Shown in pieces: positions 1 to 11,500 of a stretch of 64,000 nt of DNA. The number at the start of each line of letters is the position of its first letter. Position 1 is the first letter of the stretch. Position numbers and translations under genes: made by a program. The notes under the pieces are model-generated. The model made no database searches, was not told the DNA's origin, and saw nothing but the letters and a program-made list of their open reading frames with translations. The DNA comes from Metellina segmentata (taxonomy: Eukaryota; Arthropoda; Arachnida; Araneae; Tetragnathidae): positions 24,749,235 through 24,813,234 of the forward strand of contig OX375877.1 of NCBI GenBank assembly GCA_947359465.1. Reading direction: 5' to 3'.

Positions 1-59
1 AAATTAAATTTAGAATCTGCCATATCTTTATGCTGTTGCTATTCTAAGAAAACAATAAT

Positions 60-276
60 AATTAAATTCCTTTAAAAAATTTGTCGATTTAATTTTAAAA
101 TTCGGGCTGGGCACAAAAAATTGCTAAAACTTTGGACTACTTGTGTGCCAAATTTCATTATTTTAAGTGCCATAGATTCGTCAGGACACTGCGTAGTGGT
201 GAACAAACACTTCCTTTTATAGTTGTAGAGATACAGTGTAAATAAATTGTTTATTATTATTATTATTATTATTATT
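60..276 (+). repeat. LINE-like 3' end with TTA tail
   Basis: Contains TTTTAAAATTCGGGCT, TGTGTGCCAAATTTCAT, CATAGATTCGTC and ACAAACACTTCC, shared with copies at 42480-43050 and 44330-44490. It is followed by (ATT)n at about 247-276, the kind of simple-repeat tail some LINE families leave. Boundaries are approximate. Confidence 0.55.
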
Positions 277-658
277 CTCTATTCCATGGAACATTTGTTG
301 GCATGACGCCGTGCCTGTTAAAATATGCAAAACTTAACGAGACTATAAATATCTTTAAAATTTACGGCCGAAAGTTTATCACCCTCTAGGGTTATATCTA
401 TGATGCATAATATACCAGACTTTTATGATGCGTATATATATACCAGATATGAATTGTCTGGACTCTTCAAATTTTATTATTTAAGCTTTTCGTTATGGCG
501 AATAACACTTGGTAAGTTTGTGGGCGCGATGTGTGAAAAACCTCTCAATCGGGGCCTGAGATCTACCTCACATGAAATCTATTATGAATATAAATTAGAA
601 TATCTATTTAAAATCTACATGAGATGGAATGCATTAGATGTCGTCTATTTGAGATCTA

Positions 659-2074
659 TACTGCTGTTTGTAAAAAATGCAACACCATGAAGGAGTCATC
701 AGAATTAAATGAAATTTAATACACAAACGGCTTGTATTAGTACAAATAAATGAATAAATTTTCAAAGCAAAAAACCAATATTAAGTGTCCGAAATCAGTA
801 TTTGTTGTAGCAAACTCACGCTGTAATAAATGCTGCTATACGACGTGGCATGGAGTGAAACAGATGTTGAATGTCTGCTTGTGGAAGAGAATTCCATATT
901 ATTTGTATGCGCACCCAAAGTTCGTCTTTTGAAGCTGTAGGACGCGGATCACGAGAGAGACGCAGACCAACCAAATCCCACACTTGCTCAATAGGCGACA
1001 TATCCGGCGAATAAGCAGGCCAATGAAGAAGTTGCATGTGTAGGGCTAAAAAGAAGTCTCGAAAATATTTTTCAACATGTGGGCGTGTATTATCCTGTTT
1101 AAATATAGCTCCAGGGATGCCTTGAAGGAAGGGAAAGACTTCGGGCTCTAGCACTTCACGGACGCAGCACCTGTTGCTACTCAGATTACCCTCAATTCGT
1201 AGCAGCTGAGATTGTCCATGATACGAAATTGCACCCCAGACCATAACTCCGGGTGTTCGGCCACTATGACGTTCGATAACGCACTCTGGAAGGCAGCGTT
1301 CACCGACATAGCGTCTAACACGAATGCGGCCATCATGGTTCCACACATTAAAGCGGGATTCGTCCGAAAAGACAACTTGTTGCCAATCAGCCCGCCAGGC
1401 TCTGTGCTCAAGAACCCATTGCAGACGCAGCCGTCGATGGTTTGGCGTGAGGGGGATCCTGTATAAAGGAATCCTTGCACGCAGTCCACGGTACAGCAGA
1501 CGTCGGCGAATTGACGAAGCCGACATTAGTACACCTGTAGCAGTAGACCAAAGTGCTGACCTGGAGGAAGCTGTGCGGTCATTCACCGCCATGTGGACCA
1601 GGTGTCTATCATCGCGCTCTGACGTTACCTTCCGTCGTCCACTCCCAGTTTTTCGAGTTGTCCGGTGCTCGTCGGTCCACTTCTTCCAAACTCGCATCAC
1701 TGTGGAACTGTTCCGCTGCACACAAGCTGCAATTGCGCGACAGGAAAATCTTCCTTAACGAAGGCCAATGATTATCCCCGTTCAAACTCTGTTAGTTGTT
1801 GAAATGTCACCCTATTTCGTCGTGGAGGCATACTTAGGTCTCACTAAACGTTCGCCACTAAAAAAATAACCATACACTATTTTCAACGTCCCGCTACAGC
1901 CCTCTATTTATACGCTTTTAGCATCAGTTCAGAGGGCGCTGCAAACACCACGCATGCGTGGTGGCTCTGAAACTTTACTAATTTTCATAACATCCTATAA
2001 TTGACATTTGCTGCAAATTTCATTTCATTTCGGATGATTCCTTCATGATGTTGCATTTTTTACAAACAGCAGTG
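659..2074 (-). mobile_element. Tc1/mariner element, 1.4 kb, decayed
   Basis: Inverted ends read ACTGCTGTTTGTAAAAAATG on both sides, with TA duplications at 657-658 and 2075-2076. It sits inside a unit of the degenerate tandem repeat: GAGATC on the left and CGTGA on the right rejoin across TA to give the repeat sequence. It carries a transposase pseudogene. A related terminus is seen near 59460. Confidence 0.88.
816..1831 (-). pseudogene. Tc1-like transposase pseudogene
   Basis: Long frame 816-1721 with [17 protein letters not shown] and YSPDMSPIEQVWD, the DD34E catalytic blocks of Tc1 transposases. The N-terminal DNA-binding part starts at an ATG at 1831 (MPPRRNRVTFQQLTEFERG) but is broken by a frameshift near GAACGGGGATAA and a TAA before GRFSCRAIAAC. 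It is therefore inactive as it stands. Confidence 0.85.
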
Positions 2075-2518
2075 TACGTGAAATGAAGTTCATTGATGTT
2101 AATATCCACGATGTTCTACCTGAGGTCTATATGAGATGTTCATTGGATGTTAATATCCACGATGTTCTAACTGAGGTCTATATGAGACGAAGTTCATTGG
2201 ATGTTAATATCCACGATATTCTACCTGAAGTCTATATGAGATGAAATCCATAAAACTCAAACGTGAATAACAGTTGTATGGCTTCTATCTGAGTGTAAGG
2301 TTCACCATCTCGTATCTTACAACAACTGAAGCGCCAAGTTGGCAAGCCAGCATAAAAAGCACCAAGTTGGCAACCCAAAAATAAGGGGACAAATAGGTGG
2401 GTGAAGAAGAGACAAAAAAAGGCCGGAGATAAGTTAAGAGATTGGTTTTGTTGTGTGGGGGTAGGAAATTAAATTTAACAATGTCTATCCCAATGTAGTT
2501 GTTACTTTATTCTATATA

Positions 2519-3058
2519 CACTACCCTACCATAATGGACCAGACGACAGCGGATTTGCATAAAATCCGACTACTTGTTTGGGGGTGTTTTTCGTGGTATG
2601 GCCTGGAACATTTACATGTTGTTCCTGGTCAATCGAACGCCGAGGTCTACATGAACATTTTGGACAATCAGGTTCTTCCTACGCTCTGGCAATTTTATGG
2701 AATGGGCGAGTGTTACTTCCATGACGACAACGTCCCATGTCATGTTGCAGCCTCTGTCAAGCAGTGGTATCAAGATATAGATGAAAAATGTCTTTCCTGG
2801 CCCGCTCAGAGTCCCGACCTAAACCCCATAGAACATTTGTGAGACGAGTTAGAGAAATCTACAGCTGAGCTGGCGACATTCTTGCAGCAGGAATGGACAC
2901 AAATACCCATAGATGTGTATCCAAACCATGTTGAAAGTATGCCCAGAAGGGTTGCTAGTGTCATTACAGCACGTGTGTGACCATCCCCCTATTAAAGCAT
3001 GTATTCTTTCACTTATACCATCACATCTTGCTGTCCGGTCCATTATTGTAGAATAGTG
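2519..3058 (+). mobile_element. Internally deleted Tc1-like element
   Basis: Ends CACTACCCTACCATAATGGA and CACTATTCTACAATAATGGA face each other. Inside, only the C-terminal half of a Tc1-like transposase remains: RLLVWGCFSWYG, FHDDNVPCHVA, SPDLNPIEHL, then a TGA where Trp is expected. The element at 26516 has the same deletion. Confidence 0.8.
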
Positions 3059-3384
3059 AATGTAATACGAGTATACGTGATGTGATCGTTTAAATTTATA
3101 AAATACAATTTAAAACGGAACTTTGGATCTGTATTAATCAAGTCTTTTACTGAACTTTATACGACGCAGATCATCACAACCAACTATCGACCTCGGAGCA
3201 GGACTCTGAGGTCTACATCAGATCAAATATATTGGATGTGAGTATAAATGAGAATACCCATTCGCTGTCATCTGAGGTCTACGTGAGAAGGAATCCATTG
3301 GATGTGAATATCCATGATAATATCTATTGTATGTCGTGTATCGAGATCTTCATGAAATTGAATACATTGGATGTTAATAGTATA

Positions 3385-4655
3385 CAGGTTGCGGCAAAGG
3401 AGTCGGACGGTTTTTAAATGCAAATAACGCAGTGTTTATGGATATCACAACAAATTTATTATACCGAAAAATCTGGCTATGTGTGCCATTTGGATATTAG
3501 TACATACATTTAGGCTGTCTTGAAAATTACGACCCTCAAATGCTGTCCGTCCCTCTTCAAGTCTTTCCCTAAAGTTACGTGTCGCTCTTTTTAACATTTC
3601 GCCACAAATGCTTGCTATTACCAGGACTAAGATGATGTTAATCGAAAGTTTTTTCACTCATCTCAATATGGTATTGCGACTTGGAACGGCTAAGTAGAGG
3701 TATCTGTTATCTGTAGATGCCATTTTGTGTAATCATGGAGGGAGTATAGTGCACTGCGGTGCATCGTGCTTTTATCGTCAAGACAGTTTTTAAGAATGGT
3801 GATTGTTAAACCGTAATAATTTGAAAAGTAATTCGGAAGCCTTCATCCATCCTCTTCGCCCTTTGTAGTCGGTTTATTTTTCACATGATTCAATTTTGCT
3901 TGGAATGTTCCGCAAGGAATATTCTAGGTGGAATGTTCTACATGGAATATTCTAGATGGATCACACAGAAATATGTAGAAACGTGTAAATAAGTCTTTTT
4001 TACATTCGGAACAAAGGTCAGGTATTATCTTAGTATTTTAGGAGCTAACTTCGGTTCTTTTTGTATCCATATTCTAAGTGTGTGAGAAGACAGCAGCGGG
4101 CTCCGCAATCCATGAGTGAATTTGTCTTAGGATTCAATACCCTTTTGTGTCATATTCTTCACAGGGATGAATTGTCCATGTGGTGATTGAATTGATGATT
4201 CAACAATAAAATTCATACAGTTCACTATCACTGGTCGTGTGTGTGAATTAACTTACTTCCAAATGAGCTTCGACGAGACTTCTACAGGGATTCAGTTGTG
4301 AGAACACAGCCATTTCCATTTTAAAGTTGGCCGCCACGGATCCGATCCTAGTAGCAATACCATATTGAGAAGGGTAATAAAAACTTTCGATTAACATCAT
4401 CATTGCCCATGATATTGCCAACATTGTTGGCGAAATGTTGGAAAGAGCGACACGTAATTTCAGTAAGAGACTTGAAGAGTGTATGGCGAGGGACGGACAG
4501 CATTTGAGGGACGTAATTTTCAAGACAGCCTAAATGTATGTACAAATATCCAAATGGCACATATAGCCAGAGTTTTCGGCATTAATAAATTCGTTGTGAT
4601 ATAAATAGCCACTGTGTTATTTCCATCTGAAAACCGTCCAACTCCTTTTCCGCAC
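3385..4655. repeat. Large inverted repeat with arms of about 290 bp
   Basis: The left arm (about 3385-3680) matches the reverse complement of about 4345-4655, for example GTGCCATTTGGATATT and CATTTAGGCTGTCTTGAAAA. The arms carry related short frames (ATRNFRERLEEG and ATRNFSKRLEEC), perhaps the C-terminus of an unidentified transposase. The 660-base centre has no recognised feature apart from GGAATATTCTAG-like repeats near 3905-3960. Confidence 0.65.
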
Positions 4656-5361
4656 CCTTTATTTGAGAATATCCATTTAATGTGAATAGACATGAGAATA
4701 TCCACTGGGTATCAATCATCTATTGAGGTTTACATTAGATTGAATCCATTGGATGTGAATATACATGAGAATATTCATTGGATGTCTATTTGAGGTCTAC
4801 GTGAGATACAATTTTTCACGATTCCATACCTTTCCCCACATTGGTAACGAAGCAGATTCACCTGACAGGGAGCTACATACACAGATAGGTTACACGAACA
4901 CTTGTTTTTGTATTCTAATTGCTACTTGTAGTGGAGGAACACTGATGGATGACAGGGCATGGGTTCTGATGCGATTAAGAATATGAAATATTGGGTGAGA
5001 TTACTGAAAAAGAACATGAATAAGAATGGAATTGTTTTACAATTCGGAGGATTCAGACGTGTTTTGCCCCGGACGGTGCGGCGTTTATTTTGAAACGTTA
5101 TATTGTATTGTAAATAAATGTGCATTTTCAATTTAGATGTGCAGTGTACCTCTGTTCTTCTCCACAACTACACACACTCTGTCAATCAAATTAGACATCG
5201 CTCGGTCTCTGACAAAATTCAATGGACATGAATGTACCTGTTATTGGAGCATGCCTCGTGTTGATAACTTCTTAGAAAAGATCGATGATCGTTGGTACTG
5301 ATGAAAGTGCAACATTTCCGAGACATCGCCATTAAAAAACTACTAAACTATATTTTTACAG

Positions 5362-5521
5362 ATTCGGGATATCGTTGCAACAGCCACCCAAAGCCGAACC
5401 CAGTACCGACAGCTAATGGATCAAACTGTCATGTACATGCGCAACCTGAACTTGCCAGATGAACTGCAACGCAGAGTTCGAATGTGGCTCAACCACAATT
5501 GGGAGCAGCAGAAAACGTTCA
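5362..5521 (+). CDS. CNGB1-like: CNG channel exon: C-linker
   Basis: Reads [20 protein letters not shown] onward to WEQQKTF, the A'-D' helices that couple the S6 gate to the ligand-binding domain. It is preceded by a TTTTTACAG acceptor and followed by GTAAGT. It starts in phase 0 and ends one base into a codon, completed as Asn by the next exon. Confidence 0.9.
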
Positions 5522-8500
5522 GTAAGTTCCTACTCAAATTCCCTTTGGAAGTGTATAAAAATGTTTTGCCCTTTTAGACTGTCAAAATAGTCTTCAACGA
5601 TAGGCAGGGCCGTTCTTGAGGCATTACCCCCACTAGACAAACCTTTTTTTTCTCAAAAATCGTTAACTTTTATACAATAACGCCTTTCATCCTCAAGCAC
5701 ATATTGAAAGAATAATTTCGATGGCACAGTCTCAATTTTATTCTGGTTCTTTAAGTACAGTATTGTTAAATCAGCGTTGCTCTTGAAGATTTTTTTTTAA
5801 CGTTTTGAAACTATTGACTTACGTATTCAGACGTATATTTTGCCAGATTGATTTTTAGAAACTTCGATTTGCTTGGATAATAAATCGATTTTTTCGAGAT
5901 GATTCGATTCTATATCATATCGAATAATTCGATTTTTGTCGTTTTTGAATTCATAATTGTTTGATTACAAAATCATTTCGGGAAGTATTCGAAGCCTATG
6001 GGGTCTTCTGAAATTTATCAGAGTACATGCTAAAGCTAGTTATTCGAGTAAATCGAAGTATCGAGCTCTCTTGATAGCATCCCAACCGTCGATTATCGAT
6101 TTTTGAATGTTCTAATCAAAAGAACAAAATATGCAGATTTATGAGTGCCTTTAATTGCAATCGCTAAGAGAATCGAAAAAGATTGAATAAATATCAATCG
6201 AACTATAATTTTCCAATATTATTAGCTTAAAAGTATCGTATAAATCAACGATACCGAAAATTTCTGGGAGAAGTTTATTTAAAACTGAAAACATACGAAC
6301 CTATCTATTATATCTGAGCACATGCACGCCCAGCACAGTATTCACAAACGACCCTAATGATGGGTGAATTCAGACAATACATTAGAATAGTAACTTCTTA
6401 TAGGGTTTGAAATCCGGTATTTAAATACAGATAAGAACATAATTAGAAGGGGCTTGTGGTACCGGGACAATCCCTTCTGTTTGACAAAACATAAATACCG
6501 GAGGTTTATTCAGGGACAGAAACGTTTAATATCTACAAAATCTATGAAGAAATTCAGATTCAGATTTTCAATGCTTTCATTTCTACTAAAACATTCTTCT
6601 ATCTTACAAAAACGTTTCTGTCATTCTGATTATTAATTAAAGCGTGGATGGCTTACTTTGCAATTTAATTGGAAACTATCTGAACAACGTTTTAATTTTC
6701 TTGTCTTAGGTTGCAAAGGTAGTTATAAATCTGCATATATTTTGTAAAGGTTACAAAATATTTCTTCTTATCGTTCAGTCGTGTTTATTTTCAAACTCAC
6801 GAACCTTAATAGTACTGTAAAAAGTTAATCTTTCTTTCAAAGTTAAATTTAGAAATACAAAATATTCTGAAGTAATGTGTACTCTTTTTAGATGTGAGCA
6901 GAATTTTAGATACTCTTCCAAGGAAAATGAAAACGGATGTCGCCATTAACGTTCATTACAAAACATTGGTTAAGGTACAGTTGTTTAAGGTAAGATTACT
7001 CTACAAGTATATATGTTGCACCCTCTGATTTGTGTTAATATATATACTCTATAACAAAAAAATCGACGCGCCAAGAAGGAGTTGTCCGATTGTGATACAA
7101 ATTGGTGGATGTGAAGAACATACATAGAAAAACAAACGATTAAAATTTCAGAAGAATTGAATGATTTATTTCAGGGTTTGACCGTTACAAAGGGAGGAAA
7201 TCAATTAGGCGTTGGTTCACCTCTGGCCTGGATGCAAACTGTCACTCTGCCTGGCAGACTAAGAAAGTTCCCGGATGGTGTTTCCTGCGGAATTTCCTGC
7301 CAAATTGTCTCGAACTGTTGGGCTGAATGGTCAACATTCCAGGATGGTTGTAATCACCTTCCCATAACTTCCCAAATGATCTCTATGTCAGAGAGATCAG
7401 GAGAACTAGCTAGCCAAGGAAGTGTTGAAAAAGCTTGAAGACAGTTTATAGCAACACGTGCCGTATGTGGTCTGGCATTGTCTTGCTGAAAAATAAGCCC
7501 AGGGTACTACGAATGGAACGGTAGCAAAACAGGTCTCAGAATGTCGTCAATGTACCGCTGTGCAGTAAGTGTACCTCTAATGACGACCGATAAAGGCATA
7601 TACCGATAAAACTCCCGGATGGTCTCCTGAGGTATTTCTTGCCAAATTTGCTCCAATTGTCGGACTACGTCATCAACATTCCCAACCGGATGCAGTCGCA
7701 TTCCCATCATATCCCAGACATGCTCGATGGAAGAGAGATCTGGTGATCTGGCTGGCCAAGAAAGTGTTTGACAAGCTTTAAGACAGTACAGCAACACGTG
7801 CCGTATGTGATCTGGCATTTTCTTGCTGAAAAATATGCCCAGGATACTGCGAAAGGAACGGTAGCAAAACAGGTCTCAGAATGTCGTCAACGTACCGCTG
7901 TGCAGTAAGTGTACCTCTAATGACGACCAAAGGGGTCCGGCTATCAAGGGAAATGGCACCCCAGACCATAAATCCTTGTTGAGGGCCCGTGTGGCGTGCA
8001 ATAGTGAAAGCAGGATCGGCACGCTGCCCTGGGCGTCTCCAGGCACGTCTTCGATGATCGTTAGGACAAAGTTGGAAGCGGGATTCGTCGCTAAAGACTA
8101 TACGTCCCCAGTCAGCATCATTCCAGCCTGATCGAGCCAAGCACCACTGTAATCAGGCTCGACAGTGTGCAGGCGTGAGTGGCAGGTGGCGTAACGGTCG
8201 GTACGAGCGTAGATTTCGCTCTCTCAGCCGTCTGTGAATGGTCATGGTGGACACTCGTGTGTGGGTCGCACGACTGATGATTGATAGCGATGAATCAGGC
8301 GCTGTGACAGCTGATCTGACAATCACTCTGTCCTCGCGATCTGTTGTGGCCCTACGTCGACCGCTACCATCATGACGCTGAAATCTGCCATTGTCCACCC
8401 ACTCTTGCCAGCATCTTCTAATCGCCGCATCGCTTCGACTCACATGACGAGCGATTCTCCGATTTGCCCAACCTGCCTCTTTCAATCCAAAGATACGACC

Positions 8501-11500
8501 TCTTTCAAACTCTGAAAGTTGCTCGTAATGAGCTCGAATCCTGCGGCGAGGCATTTTTTCAGTCGTTAAAAGGTATCCTAAATCGCAATGCAGCAGAAAT
8601 TTTTAACAACAGTTCAAGAACAACTCCTTATATACATCTGCTGGATGCGCAGTTCCGATGCGCTGGAGATCGCACTATTCATTCATTGGACACCAAATTT
8701 TAATCATTTGCATATTTGGTCAAAACATTTTTGCATACGAAATTTCAAAGCAATCGGATGATTCCTTCTTGGTGCGTCGATTTTTTTGTTATAGAGTGTA
8801 ATATAGAATAGAGTTATATTAATTTCTCATCCTAATCAGTTTATCTTCAAAAAGTGTCTAATACTTGTGTTCATTCTATTTTATATGTAGGATTGTGACA
8901 AAGCATTGCTCAGAGATTTGGTGTTACAGCTGAGACCTGTTCTATTTCTACCAGGTGATTACATCTGCAGAAAGGTATGTTTACTACTAATGTCTATGTT
9001 ACTATGTATTCACATTTTATGTTTTATATCACTAGTTTTAGAAAATTGTTTTGTTAGTTTTGCGTTTTTATCCTCCAAAATCAGTGAAAGTATTTTCATC
9101 ATAACCCTGTCAGTTCTTAATAACTGTACGTGAGCTATATCTTTTCTTCGTTTACGAACACTTGTTTCAATGCAACAAGAATTTAACTATCATTAATGTT
9201 AGCGTTTTGTTGGACGAAGTGGATAGTGGCATTTGATAGCGATCTTCGGGCTTGGTGTTGCCAGTATCGCGACTGCTGTTGCGGGTTTGATTTCGTTGTC
9301 TTCCTACTCTTTTTATGTTGTTTTTTGTATGTCTGCTTTTTAATGGTTTTTGGGGGAGTATATGAGCAATTTTTTAGCGTTTTGCTGCTCATATTTTGAA
9401 ACACCATTTTGTGTTGTCTTGTTTCCTGATGACGCCTTGATCCACCAACATTTTTATTTTCGAAAATTGGACGATATGTCTCGTCATTAGGAGAAAACTG
9501 ACAAGATCTCGATGGACATTAGAAGAAAACTGACCAGATCTCGATGGACATTAGAAGAAAACTGACTAGATCTCGATGGACGTTAGAAGAAAACTGACCA
9601 GTTCTCGATGGACATTAGAAGAAAACTGACCAGATCTCGATGGACAATAGAAGAAAACTGACCAGAACTCGATGGACACTAGAAGAAAACTTACCAGATC
9701 TCGATGGACATTAGAAGAAAACTGACCAGATCTCGATGGACATTAGAAGAAAACTGACCAGATCTCGATGGACATTAGAAGAAAACTGACCAGATCTTGG
9801 ATCTCATTATCACCAAAAAATCGATAATTTCTTGATGACGAAACGTCATTAGCAAAATTGATGGACGAGATCTCGTTAAAACCACTTGTTGAGATGAAAA
9901 ACTGATTTCTTTAAAAGTTTTGTACTCGTTCGTGCAGGCCGCCAACCAGTCGGCCGGGTCACGAGTTCAAGACCACTAGTTTAGAGGGAAGTTTTGAAGG
10001 ACCTCTCTGAGTGCCATTCTTTCGTTTCAGGGTGAAGTTGGTAAAGAAATGTACATCGTCAACAAGGGAATCGTGGAAGTATTAGGAGGAGAGGACGGAG
10101 ACGTTGTCCTGGCGACATTGGCCAAAGGCAGCGTATTTGGAGAAATAAGGTAAAGAGTTTTAGTAGAATTGACTACAAAATAATGATTTTGTACACTGAC
10201 CAAAAGAATATGATCAATTCATAAGGGTGCCAAGTTTCGGTCCCTAAACATCTTGCCTCCCTCCAATATTTTCAGAGCTGGGATCTATCCCCTCTCATAA
10301 AAAATTAAAAAACATTCCTTTATAACTCAGGTTACCCAATCGCTCAAGGAGCGATCTAGGTGACTATTTCTAAGTAAAACCTAGACAAAAATTTACAATA
10401 CGTTACATATTTTCACAAAATAGACAAACAGCACATAAACTCAATAAGAAACAAAAGGAGACAACCCCCAATTACCTTTTATAAAAACTTTTTTCCGATT
10501 GGAAATGTCGCATTTTACAAGAACTATAACGGCAACTAAATCTCTCGCTGCAATTAAACATAAATTTTCCAATGGTGTCGGTAAAACAGTGAAAATAATT
10601 TTAAATTAAATCACCCTCTTTCCCATTACTACACTGACAGAGGTGAGTATTTTTTTTTTGTTTAAACCTCTCTGGTTTAGATACATCTCAATATTTTAAA
10701 AAAGTTACCGCCGCCGCAGGATTGAAAACTGGGTTTTTTCGTTCCATTCTTAGACGGTTTCCTGAAAAAATACGGATCAGAAAATTACGAAATTAACATG
10801 GTTTGTTCTTCATCGTGTTGTAACTATATTCACAGACTATGGCGATGTAACACGTCAGGAAGGAGGTACCCGTAGAGTTCCCCTGTCAGAAACGTTTGTA
10901 GACATGCCAGAGGACCCATTGAATGCCCTGTAACGTCGTGATAAAAGAAATAGACTTTTTTAAAGAAATAAAGAAAAATTTATTTACAATATGGTAGCGA
11001 CATCACCGTTACAACTACCTCTCATCATACGTTTTAAACATAACGGCTGAAACACGCCATTCCAACACTGCACTCAGTCCACACTTCAACGAAACATCCA
11101 ATCGACTCTAAAAAGCCGTTACAAAAAAATATCTTTTCACCAACGTTATACATAAAAGAAAAAAAATGAACTTCCGGGAAAACCATTTAAGCTCACATAA
11201 ATATGTCAAAAGAAAAGATATCCTTTCCAAGAGTAATAAGAAGTATAAATAAACACAGGAAGTATCACAATATCTTGGAATAAGGAAAAAGAAATATTAT
11301 CATAACATTTAAAATATATTCCGGAAGTGTACGTTACAACTCTTCCCCCCTTAGAATAACTTTTTACCCTGTAAAAAGTTACCATAACTTTTCAAAAAAA
11401 AACTAATTTCTACAAAATTTTATACAAATATTTTCAAATATACATACAACTGCCAAGTTACCTACAAAACTATAAAATTAAGCTCAAAGGACATTTTGGT

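Larger units (their letters stand above)
553..4815 (+). repeat. Degenerate, interrupted tandem repeat of about 50 bp
   Basis: Units built from GAGGTCTACATGAGAT, ATTGGATGTGAATATCCA and GAGAATATCC recur at 553-656, 2077-2246, 3200-3390 and 4660-4815. The blocks are separated by a Tc1 element, a deleted Tc1 and a large inverted repeat, so an old array appears to have been broken up by insertions. Confidence 0.6.

Noticed and set aside
1..5361. Transmembrane and pore exons of the CNG channel
   Set aside because: Looked for S1-S6 and pore motifs on the plus strand and found none; they are presumably left of the window.
9480..9797. CRISPR-like array
   Set aside because: Repeats are contiguous with no spacers, and the window is eukaryotic. 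It is a minisatellite.
9925..9985. tRNA/SINE-like GGCCGCCAACCAGTCGGCCG with a GAGTTCAAGACC box
   Set aside because: Too short and missing a convincing A box; could be a SINE scrap but not supportable.
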